Shown: positions 43,241 through 51,848, counted from the stretch's first letter. The stretch is DNA of 64,000 nt from Mesobacillus subterraneus (GCF_003937825.1 NZ_RSFW01000014.1:62001-126000); one strand, 5' to 3'. Program-made: numbers and translations. The notes: generated by a model from the sequence alone, not told the origin.

Positions 43241-45329
43241 TGTCTCCCACCTCCATTGATTCTCGTGCTGAATACGGCAGCTGGATTTCAACCGTTGTCC
43301 CTTGATCCGGCTTGCTGTCGATCTGGATATTCCCGCCAAACTGCTGGATGATGCCGTAGCAGACGGACAAGCCAAGTCCAGTCCCCTTGCCAACAGGCTT
43401 CGTTGTGAAAAATGGATCGAACAGCTTATCCATCGCTTCGGCCGGTATGCCGTGGCCATTGTCAGCCACTTTTATCGATACAGCTCCATCATTGTTCACG
43501 GCTGAAACGATCAGGCTTCCTTCGTTCTCCAGCGCATCGACAGCATTGTTGATCAGATTGACAATGACCTGCATCAACTTGAGTCCGTCACCCGTAACAG
43601 CCGGAAGCCCTGCATCAACTTGAAGCTCGAGCTGGATGCGCCGCTTTTTCAACTGATGTTCCACGAGGCTGATGCTGTTTTCGATAACTTCATTCACCTT
43701 GATCTGGTCATCTGTCCAATCACTTTTCCGTGAAAAATTAAGCAGATTCCCGGTAATCCTCTTGCAGCGCTCTGTATTTTCTTTGATTTTCCTCAGGTAA
43801 AATTCCATCTCATCTTCGTCCAGGTCCTCATCTCCCGCCTGGATCCGGTCAATCATATCCTCTGCGTATACATTGATCGTTGCCAGCGGATTATTGACTT
43901 CATGTGCGAAGCTTGAGGCCATTATGCCGAGCGCGCTTAGTTTATCTGTCTGGATCATCGTTTCCTCCATCTGCTTCTGCTCGGTGATATCCTCCAGAAC
44001 GACGAGGAATTCTCCCTCTTCCTCAATGGCGTGATTGAGCGGGAATACTCTGTGCCTGAAAATCCGCTCACCATTCACTCCATCCTTGAATTTCATGACT
44101 TCATCGGCAATCCTTCCAAGATCAGGGCAGGTGATTGGGCAATTCAGGCAAGGGGCATTCTCTCCGCCAATCACGGCATAACAAGGAAGCGTCAGCCTCT
44201 CGTCCTTGAGCCAGCCTTTCAATATCGGGTTCATCCAGGTGATCCTGTATTCCTTTGTCACGAGCGCAAGCCCGGCGCCAATCCCGTTGACGACGACGTC
44301 CAGTCTTTCTTTTTCCTGCTCAAGCAATCTTGATTTTTCAAGTAGTTCCTTGCTCATCTCATTGAAGGAATCTGCAAGCTTCCCGAGTTCATCGGTCCGA
44401 TTCATTTTCACCGGGGAGATGTTCCGTCCCTGTTTCAGGTTGTTCATCTCTCGGTCAATCGACACGATCGGCTTCGTAAAATAAAGCCCGGCCCACACAC
44501 TGATCAGACTGACTGTTAAAATCAGCAGCGCCACTGCCCCTATGCCGTTTTGCAGCATTCTGTTGATCGGTGCGAAGGCAGTGGATTTCGGCTGCTCCAT
44601 GACGAGCACCCAGTTCAAATCCTCTATTTCAGAGGTTACGCCAATTTCTTCATTTTGCGATTCGGCGAGCTGTTTTTGCCAGAGTTTGCTGTAATCCTGA
44701 TGGGCAATGACCCGATTTTTTTCATCGATTAAATAAATGTAGGAGGAATGATCCTGGCGCAATGACGAAATCTTGCCGATCATTTTCTGCAGCTGCACCA
44801 CGACACCAATCGCTTTTTTCGAATCCCCCTCGTAAAAAGGAACCGCAAGCTTCATCACCGGCTGGCCGTACTGGTTGAATTCCACCTGCCCGTAAACTTT
44901 GTCCCCGGTCCGGAGCTGGAACCACATATCATCGGAGAACCAGCGTTCAGTGTCCCCGGCGATATTCAGTTCATAGCGCGAAACCCTTTGTTCCACGATT
45001 CCCTTGTCATCGGCGACGATGACTTCCTCGATTGAATCGCTTTGCTGCAGCAACTCATACAGTGCGCTTTTTTCGCTGTTTAATTGATTAAGAGATGCAA
45101 GGACGTGAATGCGCTGGAATGTCTGGTTGAATTCAAACTCGATTTCGCGGGACAGATTCTCGAGCACAAGATGCTGTTTTTCAACAATCCTCGTTTCCAG
45201 GTCCGTTTTTACAAAAGAATAGTAGTATAAGCTGATGAGCAGCAGCGGAATCGTCGACATGGCCACCCCGAATACGAGAACCTTGTTGCGGATCGTCTGC
45301 GAATGCATGAAATTCAATAGTGCCTTCAT
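43212..45329 (-). CDS. Membrane sensor histidine kinase with dCache-like sensor, HAMP and Cys-cluster PAS
   Basis: A 705-residue kinase. TM1 is at about 17-39, an extracellular dCache-like sensor at 40-260, TM2 at 262-285, and a HAMP domain at 286-340. A PAS-like region (345-450) carries four cysteines, C383, C394, C397 and C401 (PCYAVIGGENAPCLNCPITC), possibly a metal or redox site. The HisKA box is FAHEVNNPLATI with H476, and the ATPase has the N box, DNGHGIP and GKGTGLGLSVCYGI. It overlaps the upstream binding-protein gene by ATGA and the regulator by 29 nt, so all three are one unit. Confidence 0.92.
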   Translation of the reverse strand: MKALLNFMHSQTIRNKVLVFGVAMSTIPLLLISLYYYSFVKTDLETRIVEKQHLVLENLSREIEFEFNQTFQRIHVLASLNQLNSEKSALYELLQQSDSIEEVIVADDKGIVEQRVSRYELNIAGDTERWFSDDMWFQLRTGDKVYGQVEFNQYGQPVMKLAVPFYEGDSKKAIGVVVQLQKMIGKISSLRQDHSSYIYLIDEKNRVIAHQDYSKLWQKQLAESQNEEIGVTSEIEDLNWVLVMEQPKSTAFAPINRMLQNGIGAVALLILTVSLISVWAGLYFTKPIVSIDREMNNLKQGRNISPVKMNRTDELGKLADSFNEMSKELLEKSRLLEQEKERLDVVVNGIGAGLALVTKEYRITWMNPILKGWLKDERLTLPCYAVIGGENAPCLNCPITCPDLGRIADEVMKFKDGVNGERIFRHRVFPLNHAIEEEGEFLVVLEDITEQKQMEETMIQTDKLSALGIMASSFAHEVNNPLATINVYAEDMIDRIQAGDEDLDEDEMEFYLRKIKENTERCKRITGNLLNFSRKSDWTDDQIKVNEVIENSISLVEHQLKKRRIQLELQVDAGLPAVTGDGLKLMQVIVNLINNAVDALENEGSLIVSAVNNDGAVSIKVADNGHGIPAEAMDKLFDPFFTTKPVGKGTGLGLSVCYGIIQQFGGNIQIDSKPDQGTTVEIQLPYSARESMEVGDNVSNQIASR

Positions 45330-46330
45330 CGCTTCCGCCCTCCCTGAATTTCAGGATGAATCAGTTCGGCGATATAAAGCAGTTCCTGATTGTACTGAAG
45401 TCCGAGCGAATCCTTTGTCTGCTGGTTAACGACAAAGCGGATTCCGTCCGGCAGCTCGACAGGCAGATCACCTGGCTTGTTTCCCTGAAGAATCAGGCTG
45501 ACGAACCTTGATGCCTGATAGCCTTGCGAATAAAAACTCGAGCCGTAACTCGCCAGCAGGCCTTTTTCCGCCTCGAAATCATACAGTCCCATCGCCGGAA
45601 TTCCCTTTTCTTCTGTGAGTTCCACGATTTCATCTGTCAGTGATTCGATCCTGTAGCTTGGCAGGACAAGGATTCCGTCATCCCTACCGGTTCCCTTCCA
45701 TAAGGATTCAAGACACTTCCTGCTCGCATCACAAGGATTGATTTCAACCCCAAGGGTCATGGCCGCATTCTTTGTTTCTTCAAGGCTCAGCTTGCTGACA
45801 TCAATTTTGCTGTCATAAATTACGTGTACCCTCTCAATCGTGGGCACAAGGGACGTCAGCATCTCGAGCCGCTTGCCAGAGATGCTGGTGTGATAATTAT
45901 TGATTCCTGTAAAAAGTCCGCCCGGGGACTTGTAATCTTTGATTAACCCAAGTTCCTTCGGCGCAGCAAGGCCCGCGAATACAATCGGGATTTCAATATC
46001 CTGCTCATCCATTTTCGCTTTCAATGCCTGCGTTTCAATCCCGCCAAGCGTGACAATTAAATCCGGTTCGATTGCCAGGAGCTCACCACTCAACCGGCTT
46101 AGCTGGGTTTCATCGTCATTCGCGTTTTTGACAATGTATTGGACTTCTTTCTCTGTGAACCCCAGATCCTTCAGCCCAGACTCCAGACCATTGAGCTTTT
46201 CATAGCGATTCTCCCCGATCATCAGCACGCCGATCATGGCTGTCTTCTCCTCCTGCAATCCCAGAAAAGCATATAGAATAGCCGAAACGGCAATCGTCGT
46301 CAGAAAAAAGAAATACCACTTCGTTTTCAC
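45326..46330 (-). CDS. ABC-type substrate-binding protein (TrpX-like), probable sensor component
   Basis: A 334-residue protein from GTG 46330 behind GGAGG; upstream in-frame starts lack ribosome sites. An N-terminal hydrophobic anchor (WYFFFLTTIAVSAILYAFLG) has no lipobox, so the protein is probably tethered outside the membrane. The rest is a two-lobed periplasmic-binding fold of the TrpX/DUF534 type: AMIGVLMIGENRYEKLNGLE, PDLIVTLGGIETQAL, IPIVFAGLAAPKE and DGILVLPSYRIESL. No ABC permease or ATPase is nearby; the gene overlaps a kinase gene. A role in presenting the signal ligand to the kinase, as TorT or AioX do, is inferred. Confidence 0.85.
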   Translation of the reverse strand: MKTKWYFFFLTTIAVSAILYAFLGLQEEKTAMIGVLMIGENRYEKLNGLESGLKDLGFTEKEVQYIVKNANDDETQLSRLSGELLAIEPDLIVTLGGIETQALKAKMDEQDIEIPIVFAGLAAPKELGLIKDYKSPGGLFTGINNYHTSISGKRLEMLTSLVPTIERVHVIYDSKIDVSKLSLEETKNAAMTLGVEINPCDASRKCLESLWKGTGRDDGILVLPSYRIESLTDEIVELTEEKGIPAMGLYDFEAEKGLLASYGSSFYSQGYQASRFVSLILQGNKPGDLPVELPDGIRFVVNQQTKDSLGLQYNQELLYIAELIHPEIQGGRKR

Positions 46331-46448
46331 AGGCCGCGCCTCCATTTCCATCTTCACTACCACTATAACGGAAAAACCAACGTAGCCATCTTGCAAAAAA
46401 GGATAATTTTATGAACGTCTGTTAAATTCAGGCGGTTACAGAGCCGAA

Positions 46449-46484
46449 TAAAAAAAGGCCCTCCTCAATAGAGGAGAACCAGGG
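46449..46484 (-). terminator. Terminator after gnd
   Basis: Stem CTCCTC / GAGGAG with TTTTTTT on the reverse strand. Confidence 0.75.
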
Positions 46485-46490
46485 GGAATC

Positions 46491-47393
46491 TTAGTTTTCT
46501 TTTCTTTCAACCGCATGGCCGCCAAACTCGTTTCTTAACGCGGCAACGACTTTTCCTGTGAACGTGTCGTCTTCAAGTGAACGGTAGCGCATCATCAATG
46601 AAAGGGCGATGACTGGTGCTGCCGTTTGCAGGTCAAGTGCAGTCTCGACCGTCCATTTTCCTTCGCCTGATGAATGCATGACACCTTTGATGCTTTCCAG
46701 CTTAGGCTCTTTAGAGAAGGCATTTTCCATCAGTTCCATCAGCCAGCTGCGGATGACGGATCCGTGGTTCCAGACGCGGGAAACTTCTTTGTAATCGTAA
46801 TCGAACGGGCTTTTCTCGAGGATTTCGAACCCTTCTGCGATTGCCTGCATCATGCCGTACTCGATTCCGTTGTGGACCATCTTCAGGAAGTGGCCGCTTC
46901 CGACCTTGCCAGTGTACAGGTATCCATTTTCAATCGAGATGTCCTTAAAGATTGGCTCCACATGGGCAAAAACTTCTGCGTCGCCGCCGATCATCGTACA
47001 TGCTCCGTTGCGAGCACCTTCCATGCCGCCGCTCGTTCCGACATCCATGAACTGAATGCCAGACGCAGCTAGCTTTTCAGCACGTCTTAATGTGTCCTTA
47101 TAATTAGAGTTGCCGCCATCAATCAAGATGTCGCCTTCTTCGAGGTGTGGGGTGAACTTCTCGATCATCTGATCGATCAGTTCGCCAGCCGGAATCATGA
47201 GCCAGACCACGCGAGGCTTTGGCAGCATTTCGGCCATCGCTTTGTAATCTGCAGCGATTTGTGCCCCTTCTGCTTCGATTTTTTTCATTGCTTCTTCATT
47301 AATATCATTTGCCACAACCTCGTGGCCGTTTTCCATCAAATTCAATACCAGGTTATAGCCCATTTTTCCAAGGCCGACCATTCCAAGTTTCAC
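46491..47393 (-). CDS. gnd: 6-phosphogluconate dehydrogenase, decarboxylating, short (GndA/YqeC type)
   Basis: A 300-residue dehydrogenase oxidising 6-phosphogluconate to ribulose 5-phosphate. The N-terminal dinucleotide site is MKLGMVGLGKMGYNLVLNLM. Substrate and catalytic residues lie in DVGTSGGMEGARNGACTMIG and KMVHNGIEYGMMQ (catalytic Lys/His). At about 300 residues it is the short form, usually NAD-dependent, like B. subtilis YqeC. The RpiR-type regulator gene lies directly upstream on the same strand. Confidence 0.92.
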   Translation of the reverse strand: MKLGMVGLGKMGYNLVLNLMENGHEVVANDINEEAMKKIEAEGAQIAADYKAMAEMLPKPRVVWLMIPAGELIDQMIEKFTPHLEEGDILIDGGNSNYKDTLRRAEKLAASGIQFMDVGTSGGMEGARNGACTMIGGDAEVFAHVEPIFKDISIENGYLYTGKVGSGHFLKMVHNGIEYGMMQAIAEGFEILEKSPFDYDYKEVSRVWNHGSVIRSWLMELMENAFSKEPKLESIKGVMHSSGEGKWTVETALDLQTAAPVIALSLMMRYRSLEDDTFTGKVVAALRNEFGGHAVERKEN

Positions 47394-47501
47394 GTAGATG
47401 CACTCCTTTTATCATTCTTGCTGTTTGCATAGTTTCGTCGCTACAAAAATAGTATCAAATATTTTTTCATATGTATATGATTAAATAGAAAAATATTTTC
47501 A

Positions 47502-48362
47502 TCAGTACCTTTTTATCGAGATCGCTTCCCGGATTTTTTGCAGATTCCCCAGCGTTTCTTCCTGCCTGCGAACAGACACAGCCACATGAAGTACATCGAT
47601 GAGGCTTAACTGGACAAGTCTCGAAGCAAGCGCCTCCGAGCGGAATGATGTCTCCTTCGAAGTCGTATACAATACATAGTCTGCTTCCTTCGTTAATGGG
47701 GATTTAAAATGATTCGTGATGGCGATGGTTGCCGCTCCATTAGCTTTTGCAATCCGCAGCGCTTCTATGACATCTTTATTGCTGCCGCTGTGCGAGATTC
47801 CGATTGCAGCTTGTCCGGGACCCAGCAATGCCGCAGAGATGATTTGCTGGTGCCCGTCGCTGTGGGCATTGCAGTTAATGCCTGTCCGCAAAAATTTATG
47901 ATAGGCATCCATTGCGATTGCCGAAGATCCGCCCGACCCATAAAAATCAATCCTAGTCGCTTTGCTTAATATACCGACGATGCTTTCGAGCACTTTACCG
48001 TCCAAAAGGTTGAGCGTATTTTTCATCGCTTCAACATGGCCAGCAAACACTTTTTCCGCCATCGTAAAAACCGCATCGTCTTCCTTGATCTCTTCGTGAA
48101 TATTCTTAATCGGTTCGACCACTTCGCTTGCAAGGGCGATTTTAAAAGCCTGGTAGCCCCGGAACCCAAGCCTCTTGCAAAAACGGAAAATCGTCGCTTC
48201 CGCTACAGAACTTTGTTCCGAAAACTCGGTGATCGACAAGTGGATGATTTCCTGCGGGTTATTCAATACATAATCTGCTACTGCCTTCTCCTTAGATGAC
48301 AGCGATGGATACATGGCTTTAATTTTTACCAAGACATTTTGTCCATTCAATTCGCTCGCCAC
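47502..48362 (-). CDS. RpiR/MurR family transcriptional regulator
   Basis: A 286-residue regulator with an N-terminal RpiR helix-turn-helix (FSEQSSVAEATIFRFCKRLG, then FRGYQAFKIAL) and a C-terminal SIS sugar-phosphate domain (IDFYGSGGSSAIAMDAYHKF, AIGISHSGSNKDVIEALRIA, ATIAITNHFKSPLTK). Such proteins sense sugar phosphates. It is followed 108 nt later by the gnd gene on the same strand, and control of gnd is the natural inference. Confidence 0.9.
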   Translation of the reverse strand: MASELNGQNVLVKIKAMYPSLSSKEKAVADYVLNNPQEIIHLSITEFSEQSSVAEATIFRFCKRLGFRGYQAFKIALASEVVEPIKNIHEEIKEDDAVFTMAEKVFAGHVEAMKNTLNLLDGKVLESIVGILSKATRIDFYGSGGSSAIAMDAYHKFLRTGINCNAHSDGHQQIISAALLGPGQAAIGISHSGSNKDVIEALRIAKANGAATIAITNHFKSPLTKEADYVLYTTSKETSFRSEALASRLVQLSLIDVLHVAVSVRRQEETLGNLQKIREAISIKRY

Positions 48363-48451
48363 ATGTATGCCCCCTTTACTGACTCATTTATTTTACCGTA
48401 AGATTTTCATGATTATCTGCTGAGGGTGAAAATTTTTTTCATCCTTTTCGT

Positions 48452-48483
48452 AAAAAATCGAGCCAAATCTGATTTGGCTCGAT
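48452..48483 (-). terminator. Terminator after map
   Basis: Thirteen-bp perfect stem ATCGAGCCAAATC / GATTTGGCTCGAT with T-run on the reverse strand. Confidence 0.92.
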
Positions 48484-48492
48484 CGCCGCACA

Positions 48493-49242
48493 CTAGCCCT
48501 GCTCGGTTAAAATTACGGGTCCGTCCTTTGTGATTGCGATAGTGTGCTCATACTGTGCAGAAAGTTTTCCATCAATGGTTCTTGCTGTCCAGCCATTGCT
48601 GTCCATTTTCGTCTTCCATTCGCCGATATTGACCATCGGTTCAATCGTAAAGACCATGCCTTCCTTGAGTCTTAGGCCCTTACCAGGCAATCCGTAGTGA
48701 GGAATGTCCGGCTTCTCGTGAATCGACGCCCCGATGCCGTGACCAATGAATTCGCGGACAACCGAGAAGCCTTCCCCTTCGACATACGATTGGATCGCGT
48801 GACCGATGTCGCCTATGCGATTTCCCGGTACAGAAGCCGCAATCCCGCGGTATAAAGACTCTTTTGTCACATCAAGCAACTTCTGGGTCTGCTCACTGAC
48901 AGTGCCGACCGGATAGCTCCAGGCTGAATCAGCCAGGGCACCGTTCAGGTTAACGACCATATCAATTGTCACAATGTCCCCTTCAGCGAGGGCTTCTTTT
49001 CGCGGAAAGCCGTGGCAAACCTCATCATTGATACTCGCGCATGTTGCGTATTGATAATTGCGATATCCTTTTTGCTCTGGAGTCGCTCCATGTTTTTTTA
49101 AATACTTCTCAACAAACTCATCGATTTCCCAGGTCGTGACGCCCGGCTTGATCAAGCTGCGGAGCTCTCTATGGACAGAAGCAAGCAATTTTCCCGCTTC
49201 CTTCATATTTTCAATTTCCCGTGCCGATTTTAAAACGATCAT
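48493..49242 (-). CDS. map: Type I methionine aminopeptidase (MapB-like)
   Basis: A 249-residue metallopeptidase removing N-terminal methionine. ATG 49242 follows GGGAGATGAAGG. Metal ligands sit in the expected places: IDMVVNLNGALADSAWSYPV (two Asp), FIGHGIGASIHEKPDIPHYG (His) and VFTIEPMVNIGEW (Glu), plus the final QYEHTIAIT. Length equals B. subtilis MapB (YflG, 249), a second aminopeptidase beside the ribosomal-operon MapA, so this is probably the accessory copy. Confidence 0.92.
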   Translation of the reverse strand: MIVLKSAREIENMKEAGKLLASVHRELRSLIKPGVTTWEIDEFVEKYLKKHGATPEQKGYRNYQYATCASINDEVCHGFPRKEALAEGDIVTIDMVVNLNGALADSAWSYPVGTVSEQTQKLLDVTKESLYRGIAASVPGNRIGDIGHAIQSYVEGEGFSVVREFIGHGIGASIHEKPDIPHYGLPGKGLRLKEGMVFTIEPMVNIGEWKTKMDSNGWTARTIDGKLSAQYEHTIAITKDGPVILTEQG

Positions 49243-49429
49243 ACCTTCATCTCCCTGATTCAAACATCTCATTCTATCTTATCTTATACAATCCTTTTAG
49301 CAAAATGAACAGAATGGGCGGGTGTTAGGGAAAAATTAGGCAACCGCCCAGAAATTAAAAAGTTCGGCTGCGATTGATGTGTTTTGTGCAAGTACAAGGC
49401 GGCCTTTCCTTTTATACATTTTATGGAAA

Positions 49430-49690
49430 AAGTAGTGAAAATAGCGAAAATCGTAGTGATAAGTGGTTATTTCGTAGTGAAAGGCAGCTATTTCGTAGTG
49501 AAAGTCAGCTATTTCGTAGTGAAAAAGGTGATTTTCGTTGTGATGAACTGCTGTTTCGTGGTGATCAAGTCGAAGTTCGTAGTATTGGACAGCATTTCGT
49601 CGTGGTAATTACGAATTTAGATGATTTCCGTAGTAATGCCAGCTTTTTCTTAGTAAAGAAACCATTACTCATAGTAAAAAACCAACATTC
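49430..49690. repeat. Tandem array of 21-bp units (GTAGTGAAA...CTATTTC)
   Basis: GTAGTGA-type cores start at 49432, 49453, 49474, 49495, 49516, 49537, 49558 and 49579, exactly 21 bp apart. After a decayed stretch they resume at 49630, 49651 and 49672, again 21 bp apart. A typical unit is GTAGTGAAAGTCAGCTATTTC. Because 21 is a multiple of three, two forward frames stay open as heptapeptide repeats, but there is no ribosome site, and the array is best read as non-coding. Confidence 0.88.
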
Positions 49691-49818
49691 ATACTGCAGG
49701 ACAGCTATTTTACAGTCTGAACCTAATTTTCATAAGGTTATGAGTCAATATCGATGTGATGTGATGTGCTTCATCTTCATCCCAAAGCAAGAAGGATGAC
49801 AAAATTGTTATTTTTCAT

Positions 49819-49850
49819 TCAAAAAACCCTCTTGCATCTGCAAAAGGGTT
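49819..49850 (-). terminator. Terminator after yfkM
   Basis: Stem AACCCT-TTGCA / TGCAA-AGGGTT with T-run on the reverse strand. Confidence 0.85.
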
Positions 49851-49863
49851 CTTGTTTAACTGT

Positions 49864-50379
49864 TTATTTTAACAGATTCAGTGCTTCTCGGTTGAATGCG
49901 GGGATATCTTTAGGCTCCCTGCTGGTTACCAGCTGGTTGCCGCAGACCATGACTTCTTTGTCCTGGTATTTTGCTCCGGCATATTCCATGTCGACGCGAA
50001 TGGATTTATATCCGGTAGCGTCCCTGCCTTCCAGTGTCTTGGCTGTCAGGAGGAGCTGCGGTCCGTGGCAAATGGCGAAGACTGGCTTTTTCTCATCCAT
50101 GAAGGCTTTGGCGAACTGGACGAATCGCTCATCTTCACGCAGCTGGTCTGGTGAAAAGCCTCCCGGGATGAATAATGCATCGAAATCTTCTGGCTTGACG
50201 TTATCAATGCTTTCATCGACTTTAACCTCTGATTTTCCTTGCTTGCCTTTAACGGTCTTTCCTTTTTCCTTTTCGATTGTCATCATTTCATGGCCCGCTT
50301 CGGCAAAAGCCCTTGAAGGTTCCTGGTATTCCACATCCTCGTATAAATCGGTAATTAAACAGGCAATTTTCTTACCCAT
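49864..50379 (-). CDS. yfkM: DJ-1/PfpI family general stress protein YfkM
   Basis: A 171-residue DJ-1/PfpI protein. The nucleophile elbow is FAICHGPQLLL with the reactive cysteine, and the earlier acidic residue lies in TDLYEDVEYQEP. YfkM (general stress protein 18) belongs to the sigma-B regulon in B. subtilis; enzymes of this group have been linked to glyoxal or protein deglycation, which remains disputed. A sigma-B-type promoter is visible at 50420-50444. Length and sequence agree closely with B. subtilis YfkM. Confidence 0.92.
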   Translation of the reverse strand: MGKKIACLITDLYEDVEYQEPSRAFAEAGHEMMTIEKEKGKTVKGKQGKSEVKVDESIDNVKPEDFDALFIPGGFSPDQLREDERFVQFAKAFMDEKKPVFAICHGPQLLLTAKTLEGRDATGYKSIRVDMEYAGAKYQDKEVMVCGNQLVTSREPKDIPAFNREALNLLK

Positions 50380-50419
50380 GTATTAACAACTCCTTTTTTA
50401 TATTCTCCACTATATTAGA

Positions 50420-50444
50420 TTTCCCTGTACTGGGCCGGTGAAAC
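50420..50444 (-). promoter_or_regulatory. Sigma-B promoter of yfkM
   Basis: Reverse strand GTTTCA, 13-nt spacer, GGGAAA; about 40 nt upstream of the yfkM ATG. The known sigma-B control of YfkM supports it. Confidence 0.7.
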
Positions 50445-50582
50445 ATGCAGCGAACCTTCCATTTTATAGTATAAAACTGGTTCATAAGACCTATCTTAAA
50501 ACAAAACTAAAAAAACGATTTTTTATTTCTCACATTGCTCTATAATTTACTTTAGGACATCAATAGGGAGAGAAGGAGCACC

Positions 50583-50858
50583 ATGAATTTTAGATATGTT
50601 AACGTTATGGAAGAAGTGGTTTCCACTCTTGTCAATGTGTTGATGATGAGTCCTGATTACCAGACTTTCTGCAATTGCCAGAAGTGCCGGAACGATATCA
50701 TCGCCATCAGCCTGAACACTCTTCCAAGTCACTATGTCACAACAGAAGATGGCCGCAAAATGGTATTCGAACAGCTCAATACCGCGGAAAACAGATCCTG
50801 GATCAATAAGAGGATCATCAGCGCCATCCATCTTGTCGGAAAATATCCGAAGCATTAA
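50583..50858 (+). CDS. ComFB domain protein
   Basis: A 91-residue protein with the ComFB pattern: YVNVMEEVVSTLVNVLM, the cysteine set FCNCQKCRNDIIAISLNTLP and SHYVTTEDGRKMVFEQL. ComFB is the middle gene of the comF competence operon in B. subtilis, with no essential role known there. Cyanobacterial ComFB proteins bind cyclic dinucleotides. Here it stands alone rather than in a comF operon. AGAGAAGGAGCACC precedes the ATG, and TATAAT near 50541 may be its -10. Confidence 0.83.
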   Translation: MNFRYVNVMEEVVSTLVNVLMMSPDYQTFCNCQKCRNDIIAISLNTLPSHYVTTEDGRKMVFEQLNTAENRSWINKRIISAIHLVGKYPKH

Positions 50859-50882
50859 ACAATAAGCTCTGTTAAACCTGGC

Positions 50883-51012
50883 TGTTGATTTTCGTTCCAG
50901 GCGCTTCGCTTTCCGCGGGCAGTCGGGGAGCCTCCTCGGCGCTTTATGGGCCTACGGGGTCTCCCCATGACTTGCTCATCCCGCAGGAGTCTACGCGCCT
51001 TCCACTACAATA
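50883..51012. repeat. GC-rich dispersed Bacillus-type repeat element
   Basis: A 130-bp stretch far richer in G+C than its surroundings, starting TTGATTTTCGTTCCAGGCGC and containing TTCGCTTTCCGCGGGCAGTC, GGGAGCCTCCTCGGCGC, TACGGGGTCTCCCCATG and CCCGCAGGAGTCTACGCGCC. Several inverted segments (CTCCTGCGGG / CCTACGGGG-type, GGAGCCTCC) suggest a folded RNA or DNA. I recognise this as a highly conserved intergenic repeat of Bacillus-group genomes; its function is unknown. Confidence 0.75.
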
Positions 51013-51051
51013 AACAGGACTTTAAAACAACATTTTGTATTAACAGAGCCA

Positions 51052-51119
51052 AAAAATAAAAGCTGCCAGCTGGTTTGCCCCATTGAAAGGATGCAGCCAG
51101 CATGGCAGCTCTTTTTTTA
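51052..51119. terminator. Long hairpin terminator after treR
   Basis: AGCTGCCA / TGGCAGCT with inner GCTGG / CCAGC and T-runs outside on both strands. Confidence 0.8.
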
Positions 51120-51122
51120 TAT

Positions 51123-51848
51123 TTACAGTGATTTCGTATCCATACGCCTGGCGAAATCGACAAACCGGAATTTATCGGGTCGGTGCCTGGATTCTGTGTA
51201 CTGGAATAGCGTGGCATCGTCGAAGTAAATATAGTTTTTCACAATGACGATCGCATGAAAGCCTTCCATATCAAGCAGCTGCTTATCTTCTTCGCTCGGT
51301 GCCTCCACGGTGAACTCTTTCTTCGCAAAGCTTATTTTCCGCTCCAGCTTCTTTTCGATAAACTCAAAGATCGAATTTTCACAGTGATCCCTTGTCAGGC
51401 CTGGAACGTGCTGTTCCACAAGGAAATCCTTGTCGAGGATGACTCGTTCCCCATTGATATGGCGGACCCTTTTCACCTTCCAAATCTGATCGTCATCTGC
51501 AACATTCAATTCCCTGGCGATCTCCCGTCCTGCGGGGTCGAGTTTGAATTCCTCCACACTCGTTTCCGCTGTACCGCCCATGTTCTCCGCCAGTTCTTTA
51601 AAACTGATCAGCCCTGAAATCGGGAATTGGTGACGCTTTAAATCGAGCACAAGTGACCCTTTGCCGCGAATTTTTTGGATAAAACCATTTTGAGCGAGCA
51701 GGTTCAATGCCTTGCGAATCGTTTCCCGTGAGGTTTGATAGCTGTCCGCAAACTCGTTCTCTGACGGCAAAATGGTCTTTGGAGCATAATGTCCATCCTG
51801 GATTTGCCTGGCGATTTCTTCATATATCGATAAATACTTTTTCTGCAT
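51123..51848 (-). CDS. treR: Trehalose operon repressor TreR (GntR/HutC family)
   Basis: A 241-residue GntR regulator from ATG 51848 behind GGGTGATAAG. The winged helix is YLSIYEEIARQIQDGHYAPK, LPSENEFADSYQTSRETIRK and ALNLLAQNGFIQKIRGKGSL; the UTRA effector domain includes GLISFKELAENMGG and ends LFQYTESRHRPDKFRFVDFA, all highly similar to B. subtilis TreR, which responds to trehalose 6-phosphate. Unlike the treP-treA-treR operon of B. subtilis, no trehalose permease or hydrolase gene lies in the window, so it would act in trans or has been separated from its operon. Confidence 0.92.
   Translation of the reverse strand: MQKKYLSIYEEIARQIQDGHYAPKTILPSENEFADSYQTSRETIRKALNLLAQNGFIQKIRGKGSLVLDLKRHQFPISGLISFKELAENMGGTAETSVEEFKLDPAGREIARELNVADDDQIWKVKRVRHINGERVILDKDFLVEQHVPGLTRDHCENSIFEFIEKKLERKISFAKKEFTVEAPSEEDKQLLDMEGFHAIVIVKNYIYFDDATLFQYTESRHRPDKFRFVDFARRMDTKSL

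Noticed and set aside
49374-49799. 141-residue forward ORF made of heptapeptide repeats
   Set aside because: Frame stays open only because the DNA repeat is 21 bp; no ribosome site and repeat units decay without regard to codons.
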